Part shown: in pieces, positions 1 through 9,793 of the stretch
How the letters are laid out: every line of letters starts with the position of its first letter
How positions within the stretch are numbered: position 1 is the stretch's first letter
DNA from: Lithodes maja
Lineage: Eukaryota; Arthropoda; Malacostraca; Decapoda; Lithodidae
Assembly (NCBI GenBank): GCA_037953745.1
Contig: JBAKBP010007138.1
Coordinates: 38,941-102,940 of the forward strand
DNA length: 64,000 nt
Reading direction: 5' to 3'
Program-made: the position numbers and the translations under genes
The notes under the pieces: generated by a model
Databases searched by the model: none
What the model was told of the DNA's origin: nothing
Seen by the model: only the letters and a program-made list of their open reading frames with translations

Positions 1-2
1 TA

Positions 3-449
3 ATAAAGCCAGTATACGATGTGGTATTTTATAATGACCGCGAAAAAATCGCCATGGCAATTTTGCATATTATACAGTTGGGAGAAGCCGTTTCCCAACT
101 TGTTGATAAGCCTACCTTTAAAGAATTTATCCACCAAATGGTGGCACAGAATACGCCAGAGAGTACCTGGAACCAGTTTCGATCCTTCGTGATCCGGACC
201 TTAGATCCACTTTTGGGTTCCCCCGTCGCCCCCAAAATAATAAAAGTCGACGAGATCAAGTATGAAGGGGATATAAATGTGACCCTCATACAACTCTACA
301 GATACGTGAGGACCACGTATAGCTATGAAGATTACGACCAACAAAATGAAATGCTAGGTTTTTCCAGGTTAAATAGGAATGGGAATTATCCCCAGGCTAC
401 CTTTAGGATCAACCTTTCCTGGTACCTGGCGCGGGGTACGAACCTCTGA
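3..449 (+). CDS. unrecognised open frame, cut at the 5' side by the window edge
   Basis: The frame is open from the first bases of the window to a stop at 447-449. The apparent start near position 21 is GTG and the codons before it are also open, so the gene probably begins outside the window. The first ~115 codons (to about 345) are unique here and have a mixed, protein-like composition (for example KIAMAILHIIQLGEAV, then TWNQFRSFVIRTLDPLL). From 346 on the frame runs into the inverted repeat element, so the last ~35 residues are element-derived and the original 3' end is lost. I do not recognise the family. It may be an exon or a fragment of a large mobile element. Confidence 0.35.
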   Translation: MKPVYDVVFYNDREKIAMAILHIIQLGEAVSQLVDKPTFKEFIHQMVAQNTPESTWNQFRSFVIRTLDPLLGSPVAPKIIKVDEIKYEGDINVTLIQLYRYVRTTYSYEDYDQQNEMLGFSRLNRNGNYPQATFRINLSWYLARGTNL

Positions 450-797
450 AGGGAATTTAACCCCCCTAAAAACCCACAGGTTTTGAGATGCCTTGGGTGG
501 GGTTCGAACCCTGGTTAGTGACGCACCACCATCACCACCAGGCCCGCGCGCTAACCCACTGTACTACCACGGACGTACAAAAGTATAGCAACCTTAGTCC
601 GATTTTTAAGAACCACGGTGATGGTCTCTCGAGATGAGTTTATTGGACTTACCATCTACGACTATTTTCGAACCACGGTGATAGTCTCTCGAGACGAGTT
701 TATTGGACTTACCATCTACGACTATATTACGCTATACCTGACGTCAACTCGGGTTAGTATTATTGTGGGTGCGGGACATTTTCGAGGGCATTACACC
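346..797 (-). mobile_element. short non-autonomous element, copy 1 (left arm)
   Basis: This is the reverse complement of 798-1249. The element's outer ends read TGTAATGC and GCATTTCA, a 7/8 imperfect terminal inverted repeat. Inside lie two tandem ~60 bp units (611-670 and 671-about 727 on the plus strand) that share an AACCACGGTGAT start and a TCTCGAGA core, then a tRNA-like segment. There is no coding capacity. It could be a MITE that captured a tRNA-derived SINE, or a SINE with chance similarity at its ends. Confidence 0.6.
490..574 (-). promoter_or_regulatory. tRNA-like pol III promoter segment in copy 1
   Basis: Mirror image of the segment described at 1021-1105, with A-box-like and B-box sequences. 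No intact tRNA cloverleaf can be formed. Confidence 0.5.
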
Positions 798-1249
798 GGT
801 GTAATGCCCTCGAAAATGTCCCGCACCCACAATAATACTAACCCGAGTTGACGTCAGGTATAGCGTAAAATAGTCGTAGATGGTAAGTCCAATAAACTCG
901 TCTCGAGAGACTATCACCGTGGTTCGAAAATAGTCGTAGATGGTAAGTCCAATAAACTCATCTCGAGAGACCATCACCGTGGTTCTTAAAAATCGGACTA
1001 AGGTTGCTATACTTTTGTACGTCCGTGGTAGTACAGTGGGTTAGCGCGCGGGCCTGGTGGTGATGGTGGTGCGTCACTAACCAGGGTTCGAACCCCACCC
1101 AAGGCATCTCAAAACCTGTGGGTTTTTAGGGGGGTTAAATTCCCTTCAGAGGTTCGTACCCCGCGCCAGGTACCAGGAAAGGTTGATCCTAAAGGTAGCC
1201 TGGGGATAATTCCCATTCCTATTTAACCTGGAAAAACCTAGCATTTCAT
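798..1249 (+). mobile_element. short non-autonomous element, copy 2 (right arm)
   Basis: Right arm of the palindrome. It matches the copy at 1398-1848 base for base over about 451 bp in a line-by-line reading. The order is end GGTGTAATGCC, duplicated 60 bp unit, tRNA-like segment with A and B boxes (1021-1105), then end CTAGCATTTCA. Confidence 0.6.
1021..1105 (+). promoter_or_regulatory. tRNA-like pol III promoter segment in copy 2
   Basis: GTCCGTGGTAGTACAGTGGG followed by TTAGCGCG resembles the 5' half and A box of a tRNA, and GGTTCGAACCC is a good B box about 45 bp further on. The interval between them is expanded by GGTGGTGATGGTGGTG and the acceptor stem does not pair. It is therefore a tRNA-derived internal promoter of the SINE type rather than a working tRNA gene. 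Confidence 0.55.
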
Positions 1250-1397
1250 TGGTGGCAGCTAGGGAACGTGACCAGGTAGCTACGTGGAGCACCCGTCACG
1301 CGAACCCTATACCAAGAATTGAGATGGCTAAGGTAAAAAGGCTACGATACCCTACGACCTTACGAGGCTAGGGACTAGCCTAACTAAAAAGGAATGT
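1250..1397. other. spacer between element copies
   Basis: 148 bp of single-copy sequence without an open frame or repeat that I can see. It separates the palindrome from the third element copy. Confidence 0.5.
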
Positions 1398-1848
1398 GGT
1401 GTAATGCCCTCGAAAATGTCCCGCACCCACAATAATACTAACCCGAGTTGACGTCAGGTATAGCGTAAAATAGTCGTAGATGGTAAGTCCAATAAACTCG
1501 TCTCGAGAGACTATCACCGTGGTTCGAAAATAGTCGTAGATGGTAAGTCCAATAAACTCATCTCGAGAGACCATCACCGTGGTTCTTAAAAATCGGACTA
1601 AGGTTGCTATACTTTTGTACGTCCGTGGTAGTACAGTGGGTTAGCGCGCGGGCCTGGTGGTGATGGTGGTGCGTCACTAACCAGGGTTCGAACCCCACCC
1701 AAGGCATCTCAAAACCTGTGGGTTTTTAGGGGGGTTAAATTCCCTTCAGAGGTTCGTACCCCGCGCCAGGTACCAGGAAAGGTTGATCCTAAAGGTAGCC
1801 TGGGGATAATTCCCATTCCTATTTAACCTGGAAAAACCTAGCATTTCA
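1398..1848 (+). mobile_element. short non-autonomous element, copy 3 (solo)
   Basis: A single forward copy that matches the right arm of the palindrome base for base, at an offset of exactly 600 bp. Lines 841-1240 and 1441-1840 of the sequence are the same text. The lack of any difference implies a very recent duplication or an assembly duplication. The open frame at 1380-1577 on the minus strand is a by-product of the 60 bp internal repeat. Confidence 0.6.
1621..1705 (+). promoter_or_regulatory. tRNA-like pol III promoter segment in copy 3
   Basis: Same sequence as 1021-1105, with an A-box-like CAGTGGGTTAGC and a B box GGTTCGAACCC. Confidence 0.5.
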
Positions 1849-2055
1849 AGGCGTTTACCCCCATCCAGGTGTCAATATTTTCCTGGCGAGTGGTAGCGAG
1901 CTAGCATATATATATTTTTGTTTTGACAGCAATCTAAATTTGTACATTTTTCGATAGAAAAATTTCTCCAGCGAAGCCGGATTTCTCCATACAATGCTGG
2001 CTCGCTATCGCTCGCCAGGAAGAAATCTACACCTGGATGGGGATAAACGTCTTAA
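1849..2055. mobile_element. fold-back (MITE-like) element, diverged copy
   Basis: The ends are inverted copies of about 38 bp. The left end has GTTTACCCCCATCCAGGTGT followed by TTCCTGGCGAG. The right end has CTCGCCAGGAA followed by ACACCTGGATGGGGATAAAC. The middle contains TTTGTACATTTTTCGATAGA and an AGCGAAGCCGG stretch, which recur in the three TTAA-flanked elements at 61713-63160. I infer a distant member of that family. It has no coding potential. Confidence 0.55.
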
Positions 2056-2256
2056 GACAGTTGGCTGAATGGGGCCGAATGGATACAAGCCAGAGAAAGA
2101 GAAAAAAGGAGAGAAAAATAAAAAAAAGGCCGGTGACCCCCCTTAACATAATATACTTACCAACTTCCTGGCAGAGGGAAGCAAGTGTTGGCTTACTTAT
2201 ATGAATGTACCTACGTCACTTATGATCAGCATATCCCATGTTAATGTGCAATACGA
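2056..2256. other. unannotated spacer
   Basis: A purine-rich stretch (AAGAGAAAAAAGGAGAG type) followed by unique sequence. No gene or clear signal was seen. Confidence 0.4.
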
Positions 2257-2352
2257 TACATGTCTACATATTCTATTTCTACATGTCTACCTATTTCTAC
2301 ATGTCTACCTATTTCTACATGTCTACCTATTTCTACATGTCTACCTATTCTA
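2257..2352. repeat. 18 bp tandem repeat, about 4-5 units
   Basis: The unit ATTTCTACATGTCTACCT repeats perfectly about four times with a partial unit on each side. Three overlapping 61-77 codon open frames arise only because 18 is divisible by three. Confidence 0.85.
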
Positions 2353-2428
2353 TTTATATTATATATACTCAGGCCCAATCCCCACCTTTCCTTTTTTTAT
2401 TATTTGTGTTTCTCCCTACTGTATTATA

Positions 2429-2713
2429 ACATAGATACGAACTAGGGTAGACATAGATACGAACTAGGGTAGACATAGATACGAACTAGGGTAGACATAG
2501 ATACGAACTAGGGTAGACATAGATACGAACTAGGGTAGACAGAGATACGAACTAGGGTAGACATAGATACGAACTAGGGTAGACATAGATACGAACTAGG
2601 GTAGACATAGATACGAACTAGGGTAGACATAGATACGAACTAGGGTAGACATAGATACGAACTAGGTAGACATAGATACGAACTAGGGTAGACATAGATA
2701 CGAACTAGGGTAG
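2429..2713. repeat. 22 bp tandem repeat, about 13 units
   Basis: The unit starts ACATAGATACGAACTAGGGT and is 22 bp long. One unit has a substitution (ACAGAG for ACATAG) and one lacks a G. Confidence 0.9.
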
Positions 2714-2754
2714 ACATTTCCCAACTTCCTCATAATATTTAATTACGCGCTTGA

Positions 2755-5700
2755 TTATCTCTAGCCATGTGTCCGTACCCCTTATATTATCTCTAGCCAT
2801 GTGTCCGTACCCCTTATATTATCTCTAGCCATGTGTCCGTACCCCTTATATTATCTCTAGCCATGTGTCCGTACCCCTTATATTATCTCTAGCCATGTGT
2901 CCGTACCCCTTATATTATCTCTAGCCATGTGTCCGTACCCCTTATATTATCTCTAGCCATGTGTCCGTACCCCTTATATTATCTCTAGCCATGTGTCCGT
3001 ACCCCTTATATTATCTCTAGCCATGTGTCCGTACCCCTTATATTATCTCTAGCCATGTGTCCGTACCCCTTATATTATCTCTAGCCATGTGTCCGTACCC
3101 CTGATATTATCTCTAGCCATGTGTCCGTACCCCTGATATTATCTCTAGCCATGTGTCCGTACCCCTTATATTATCTCTAGCCATGTGTCCGTACCCCTTA
3201 TATTATCTCTAGCCATGTGTCCGTACCCCTTATATTATCTCTAGCCATGTGTCCGTACCCCTTATATTATCTCTAGCCATGTGTCCGTACCCCTTATATT
3301 ATCTCTAGCCATGTGTCCGTACCCCTTATATTATCTCTAGCCATGTGTCCGTACCCCTTATATTATCTCTAGCCATGTGTCCGTACCCCTTATATTATCT
3401 CTAGCCATGTGTCCGTACCCCTTATATTATCTCTAGCCATGTGTCCGTACCCCTTATATTATCTCTAGCCATGTGTCCGTACCCCTTATATTATCTCTAG
3501 CCATGTGTCCGTACCCCTTATATTATCTCTAGCCATGTGTCCGTACCCCTTATATTATCTCTAGCCATGTGTCCGTACCCCTTATATTATCTCTAGCCAT
3601 GTGTCCGTACCCCTTATATTATCTCTAGCCATGTGTCCGTACCCCTTATATTATCTCTAGCCATGTGTCCGTACCCCTTATATTATCTCTAGCCATGTGT
3701 CCGTACCCCTTATATTATCTCTAGCCATGTGTCCGTACCCCTGATATTATCTCTAGCCATGTGTCCGTACCCCTGATATTATCTCTAGCCATGTGTCCGT
3801 ACCCCTGATATTATCTCTAGCCATGTGTCCGTACCCCTTATATTATCTCTAGCCATGTGTCCGTACCCCTTATATTATCTCTAGCCATGTGTCCGTACCC
3901 CTTATATTATCTCTAGCCATGTGTCCGTACCCCTTATATTATCTCTAGCCATGTGTCCGTACCCCTTATATTATCTCTAGCCATGTGTCCGTACCCCTTA
4001 TATTATCTCTAGCCATGTGTCCGTACCCCTTATATTATCTCTAGCCATGTGTCCGTACCCCTTATATTATCTCTAGCCATGTGTCCGTACCCCTTATATT
4101 ATCTCTAGCCATGTGTCCGTACCCCTTATATTATCTCTAGCCATGTGTCCGTACCCCTTATATTATCTCTAGCCATGTGTCCGTACCCCTTATATTATCT
4201 CTAGCCATGTGTCCGTACCCCTTATATTATCTCTAGCCATGTGTCCGTACCCCTTATATTATCTCTAGCCATGTGTCCGTACCCCTTATATTATCTCTAG
4301 CCATGTGTCCGTACCCCTTATATTATCTCTAGCCATGTGTCCGTACCCCTTATATTATCTCTAGCCATGTGTCCGTACCCCTTATATTATCTCTAGCCAT
4401 GTGTCCGTACCCCTTATATTATCTCTAGCCATGTGTCCGTACCCCTTATATTATCTCTAGCCATGTGTCCGTACCCCTTATATTATCTCTAGCCATGTGT
4501 CCGTACCCCTTATATTATCTCTAGCCATGTGTCCGTACCCCTTATATTATCTCTAGCCATGTGTCCGTACCCCTTATATTATCTCTAGCCATGTGTCCGT
4601 ACCCCTTATATTATCTCTAGCCATGTGTCCGTACCCCTTATATTATCTCTAGCCATGTGTCCGTACCCCTTATATTATCTCTAGCCATGTGTCCGTACCC
4701 CTTATATTATCTCTAGCCATGTGTCCGTACCCCTTATATTATCTCTAGCCATGTGTCCGTACCCCTTATATTATCTCTAGCCATGTGTCCGTACCCCTTA
4801 TATTATCTCTAGCCATGTGTCCGTACCCCTTATATTATCTCTAGCCATGTGTCCGTACCCCTTATATTATCTCTAGCCATGTGTCCGTACCCCTTATATT
4901 ATCTCTAGCCATGTGTCCGTACCCCTTATATTATCTCTAGCCATGTGTCCGTACCCCTTATATTATCTCTAGCCATGTGTCCGTACCCCTTATATTATCT
5001 CTAGCCATGTGTCCGTACCCCTTATATTATCTCTAGCCATGTGTCCGTACCCCTTATATTATCTCTAGCCATGTGTCCGTACCCCTTATATTATCTCTAG
5101 CCATGTGTCCGTACCCCTTATATTATCTCTAGCCATGTGTCCGTACCCCTTATATTATCTCTAGCCATGTGTCCGTACCCCTTATATTATCTCTAGCCAT
5201 GTGTCCGTACCCCTTATATTATCTCTAGCCATGTGTCCGTACCCCTTATATTATCTCTAGCCATGTGTCCGTACCCCTTATATTATCTCTAGCCATGTGT
5301 CCGTACCCCTTATATTATCTCTAGCCATGTGTCCGTACCCCTTATATTATCTCTAGCCATGTGTCCGTACCCCTTATATTATCTCTAGCCATGTGTCCGT
5401 ACCCCTTATATTATCTCTAGCCATGTGTCCGTACCCCTTATATTATCTCTAGCCATGTGTCCGTACCCCTTATATTATCTCTAGCCATGTGTCCGTACCC
5501 CTTATATTATCTCTAGCCATGTGTCCGTACCCCTTATATTATCTCTAGCCATGTGTCCGTACCCCTTATATTATCTCTAGCCATGTGTCCGTACCCCTTA
5601 TATTATCTCTAGCCATGTGTCCGTACCCCTTATATTATCTCTAGCCATGTGTCCGTACCCCTTATATTATCTCTAGCCATGTGTCCGTACCCCTTATATT

Positions 5701-6724
5701 ATCTCTAGCCATGTGTCCGTACCCCTTATATTATCTCTAGCCATGTGTCCGTACCCCTTATATTATCTCTAGCCATGTGTCCGTACCCCTTATATTATCT
5801 CTAGCCATGTGTCCGTACCCCTTATATTATCTCTAGCCATGTGTCCGTACCCCTTATATTATCTCTAGCCATGTGTCCGTACCCCTTATATTATCTCTAG
5901 CCATGTGTCCGTACCCCTTATATTATCTCTAGCCATGTGTCCGTACCCCTTATATTATCTCTAGCCATGTGTCCGTACCCCTTATATTATCTCTAGCCAT
6001 GTGTCCGTACCCCTTATATTATCTCTAGCCATGTGTCCGTACCCCTTATATTATCTCTAGCCATGTGTCCGTACCCCTTATATTATCTCTAGCCATGTGT
6101 CCGTACCCCTTATATTATCTCTAGCCATGTGTCCGTACCCCTTATATTATCTCTAGCCATGTGTCCGTACCCCTTATATTATCTCTAGCCATGTGTCCGT
6201 ACCCCTTATATTATCTCTAGCCATGTGTCCGTACCCCTTATATTATCTCTAGCCATGTGTCCGTACCCCTTATATTATCTCTAGCCATGTGTCCGTACCC
6301 CTTATATTATCTCTAGCCATGTGTCCGTACCCCTTATATTATCTCTAGCCATGTGTCCGTACCCCTTATATTATCTCTAGCCATGTGTCCGTACCCCTTA
6401 TATTATCTCTAGCCATGTGTCCGTACCCCTTATATTATCTCTAGCCATGTGTCCGTACCCCTTATATTATCTCTAGCCATGTGTCCGTACCCCTTATATT
6501 ATCTCTAGCCATGTGTCCGTACCCCTTATATTATCTCTAGCCATGTGTCCGTACCCCTTATATTATCTCTAGCCATGTGTCCGTACCCCTTATATTATCT
6601 CTAGCCATGTGTCCGTACCCCTTATACTATCTCTAGCATGCTGTCCGTACCCTTATATTATTCTCTAGCCATGTGTCCGTACCCCTTATATTATCTCTAG
6701 CCATGTGTCCGTACCCCTTATATT
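2755..6724. repeat. 32 bp satellite-like array, about 124 units
   Basis: The unit begins TTATCTCTAGCCATGTGTCC and continues GTACCCCTTATA. About 3970 bp are filled by nearly identical copies. The main variant is a T to G change (CCCCTGATA) in two adjacent units near 3101-3140 and three adjacent units near 3741-3810. Degenerate units appear only near the right edge (about 6622-6665), which is usual where homogenisation is weakest. There are no variable spacers, so it is not a CRISPR array. Confidence 0.95.
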
Positions 6725-7114
6725 TTCCTAACTCCCTGGATGACCTAGATGTGTGTGAATTTGTATTTTATTTTATTTTGTTGCTTCTGTTCGAGCTCTG
6801 TCTCGAGTCGGCCACCCCCAGGTTATGTGCCTGAGTATATACATACATACATACATACAACTCCCTCGTTAAACAAAATGTACTTCTTGGTTGTTGTAGT
6901 GATATTGGTCTAAGGTCTCGCCAGTTTACAAGGATCTATCCATAGTCTTTTTCAGCTATTTTCCTCCTACCTTACAATCGATGTTCTTCTGAAATGCTTC
7001 GGTGTGTACCTCCTCTCTTACGGAGAGTAGGTGGCACCCCCCCCCCCCCTTTCAACACATTCCCACCCATATTCTATCCAACTCTCTAACCCAAGAGGGA
7101 ACCGATTTTCCCAG
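6725..7114. other. spacer left of LTR element A
   Basis: Contains a short ATAC microsatellite (about 6838-6860) and a run of C at about 7037-7050. The 94-codon open frame starting at 7002 runs into the LTR and is not credible. No gene was seen. Confidence 0.4.
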
Positions 7115-8962
7115 TGTGACGCATGTCGAGTATGAGCATGCTGTACAGAACGCCCAGTCAGGCCCCACTCTCGCTAGGATCGTCAGGGCAGGAACTTTGG
7201 CTGTAGTCTGTGTAGAGTTTCCTAACTTAGTTTATGGGAGCCGTTGTACTATAAGTATTATAAATATGTATTTTGTTTTCATCTGAGTCAACGAGTTCTA
7301 TTTTATATCATTAGTTATAAGTGTTGTGTGTGGGACTTATTTGTAATGATGAGAGGAGAGAGAGAGTATGTAACGGGGACCAGTGAGTGCGCCACGCGGG
7401 CAGGTAGGCCTAATTCCCTCCTCCCTCCTCCCTCCTCCCTCTCAGTGCGTGGGAAATCCTTTGTCGATCCCAGATTGAGAGAGAATATTACGTAATGATT
7501 GCTAGTGGGCGGTCCTTAGTAGTTGGTGATATGCTCACTAGAGGGCCGAGTATAAAAAGGGAAGTCTAGCCGCATTGTCCCTTAGAACTCATCAGGCAGA
7601 GCGACTTCTCATATCCCTTGCAACTATCCATATTCTTCCGACTGATGTGAACTTTCTCTACTCTCTGAACAGCCTATCTTCTTCTCTTCTCGTCCCTTTT
7701 TGACCAATGACCCCTTTGGTGCAGATTTAGTCAGCCAAAGTATTATCGCTTGAGTTCTCACGAGATAAGTGCCTGTTAGATAGCCTATTTTTGGAAGGGT
7801 TAACTAGAATAGGATTGATTGATGTTTGTTGCACTCGTATATGCATTTCCCTGTGTGCGATTATTCATGTTCCTGTTTTCTGCTGGTTTAGGCAATGCTA
7901 GACTGGGATAGGGTTTCTGAGTTGTGATTTCCTATGAGTACTAGGTTGCGGTTGAACCAGTACAATTGCAACGGAGACGTGGAACGCCTAGGTGGTCTTT
8001 CTGACTGTGTACCGTGGGAGTTTAGCACTGTGTTGCGAGTGAGGGCTTTTGCCTCTGCCACCCAACACTGTGCTATCTCATTTGCTTGACTTTGAGAGGA
8101 TCGCCAGGAGAGAACCAGATACTAGTGATCTGGATCTCTCAAGAGAGCATCCCGTCAATTAACGTAATTTGGCCGCACAGTCTTAAGGACCTCGCTAGGC
8201 TACGAGCCGCTTGCTCAGCCATTGTCTCTTAACCTTATGTATCCCAGCTAGACTTTGCTCGACCAGCAGATACAGCATAGTATTGAAGCTTCTCCTTATG
8301 TATATTATTGTTTATGCACTATTGATTTCATGTGTGGCACGCTTAGCTACTTCAGAGATTAGTGGCCCACGAGCACAATCTTAGTAGGCTATTGCCAGTG
8401 CATTGTCGGAGTACTTCTTCTTAATGTTTGCCATATCCTATTGCTTATTCTTATAATTCTTCTTATGTCAATTTAAAGCCTTTAATTACCAGTGAGTTAT
8501 TCATTAAATTGCTGTTCAAAATCCGATACTTACTTCTTATGAGTATTCGAGAAGCATCTAACTTATCAGAAGATTCCTTGCTTGATGCTCGAGGACTATT
8601 GTTTAACGTAACGTAATAGTGCCGATCCGAAGTAGAGGGTGGAGGACTTCTTAAGTTCTTAGTTCAAGGGTGGATTACTTCGGCTTCGGCCAACACTATT
8701 CTTTAGTGTTGTAGTACTTTCTTCTTTGTTTGATTGTTGACCAGACTAGATAACTCCCGTCTTGTTATTAGTCTGTTGTGTGAAACGCTAGTACCGAGTT
8801 CTTGTATACCCCGTTATAGCAGATAGAACTCTGGAGGGTAGTGGCGTTTTTTGTTCGGCTGGCAGTACTCTGGGGTTGGGATCGTGTGTTTCCGTTGTGG
8901 CAGCGAGCCATACTCGAGTCCTGTGTAAGAGCCCTAGTGTACCCGAGTGCCCGGTCGTAACA
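7115..8962 (+). repeat. 5' LTR of element A
   Basis: 1848 bp, TG...CA ends, with imperfect inverted ends TGTGACG/CGTAACA. It contains a GA-rich tract (about 7351-7366), a CCTCCCTCCT tract (about 7416-7440) and a TATA box at 7551. The 62-84 codon frames inside are not conserved in the other LTR families here and are probably meaningless. Confidence 0.9.
7551..7560 (+). promoter_or_regulatory. TATA box of the 5' LTR of A
   Basis: TATAAAAAGG lies in a GC-richer context (GGGCCGAG before it), followed about 30 bp later by a CATTGTCCC / TCATCAG stretch that could hold the start site. The same box is present in the 3' LTR at 13850-13859. Confidence 0.65.
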
Positions 8963-8964
8963 AA

Positions 8965-8981
8965 TGGCGACCTTGCTTAGG
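8965..8981 (+). promoter_or_regulatory. primer binding site of A
   Basis: TGGCGACCTTGC begins two bases after the LTR. The first eight bases fit the 3' end (GGTCGCCA) of a tRNA-Arg of the type used by Drosophila 412/mdg1 elements. The counterpart in element C matches better (TGGCGACCTTGCCAGGA). Confidence 0.6.
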
Positions 8982-9175
8982 ATTTTGTGAACAGTATAAT
9001 TTTTTGCAGAGTTGTACAACATTTGTTTGTTCGTACTTTAGCGTACATATTGAAGAATATTTTTTTTTGTAAGGCAATTAGGAGAGCATTTAAGAGACTC
9101 CAGTTAATTTAGTAATTAGTGCTTACATAAGGGAGTTTAACACTTTTGTCTCGAGAATTTTTTGTGAACTTCAGT

Positions 9176-9793
9176 ATGTCGTGCCCTAGTACTGACGAGA
9201 AGCGAGAGATGCCATTTGAGGAGGTGCCGTTAGTAACTAGTGAGGAGGATGCTAGACTTTTTGTGAGTAAGCAGTACCATGTGACGGAGGGGAGGCTGAC
9301 TGGGGTGGATATTTATGGCTTGCACCTGATAGCCAAGGTTTTGGGCAGATCCAATGTAGGAGGGATGTCCAAGGGGGAGCTGATTTCCTGGGTGTTGCGT
9401 GGGCGACATGGGGTTTCGGAGGAGAGGGCGTTTGGGGGGGTTCCTCCCCAGATCCCCTCTCACTCGACTCCCACAGTGCCGTCCACTCAGTTGCCGGAGG
9501 TTAGCACTCTCCCACAGAGGGATGAGAATTGGAAGATTGGAGTGCCCTCGGGCGATGCGTATGGTGGTTCCCCAGTTCTTGCCCCCCCTCCTTCAGTAGT
9601 GGCATCTCCCTCTTCCTGCCTGTCTCCAGATATGATATTTAGACTTGAGCTTGCTAAAATTGAGTCTAGGAAGTATGAGATTGAGGCTGAGTCTAGGAGG
9701 CAGGAGAATGAGACTAGGAGGCACGAGGCTGAGCTTAGATACGACTCAGAGAAATATTGTGCTCAAATAGATTTAGATAAGACTCGTGCATAG
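9176..9793 (+). pseudogene. gag: Gag N-terminal part of A, ended by an in-frame TAG
   Basis: The first ATG (9176) begins MSCPSTDEKRE and gives 205 codons. The frame extends upstream to about 9146 only through a TTG, so I prefer the ATG. It aligns with the N-terminal Gag part of elements C and E. It has an LVTSEEDARLF stretch (like NCEEDARIF in C), a Pro/Ser-rich middle and then a charged, helix-prone segment rich in Glu, Arg and Lys (about residues 150-205), probably a coiled coil. The stop at 9791-9793 stands where C has GAG (KSRVETTG), and the next frame is in the same phase. It is therefore a single nonsense change within one Gag, unless it is read through. Confidence 0.75.

Larger units (their letters stand above)
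346..1249. repeat. 904 bp perfect palindrome (two head-to-head element copies)
   Basis: The two halves mirror each other around the bond 797/798, with the centre reading TTACACCGGTGTAA. Every paired position I checked fits the rule that coordinates sum to 1595, with no indel. There is no spacer between the arms. Each arm is one copy of the ~450 bp element also present alone at 1398-1848. The identical 77-codon open frames at 618-851 (+) and 744-977 (-) are only a result of this symmetry and are not annotated as genes. Confidence 0.9.

Noticed and set aside
1021..1105. Functional tRNA gene
   Set aside because: A and B boxes are present but the acceptor stem does not pair and the anticodon region is expanded by GGT/GAT repeats.
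618..1577. Three identical 65-77 codon open frames
   Set aside because: They lie in the palindrome and the third element copy. The frame stays open because the internal unit is 60 bp, and the same peptide on both strands is a symmetry effect.
2201..2445. Three overlapping Leu/Tyr/Ser-rich open frames resembling membrane peptides
   Set aside because: They are translations of an 18 bp tandem repeat in all three phases.
2755..6724. CRISPR-like array
   Set aside because: The 32 bp units are directly joined with no unique spacers, and the context is eukaryotic.
8428..8616. 62-codon frame, repeated at 14727-14915
   Set aside because: It lies in both LTRs of A, has no counterpart in the other LTR families, and no protein family is recognisable.
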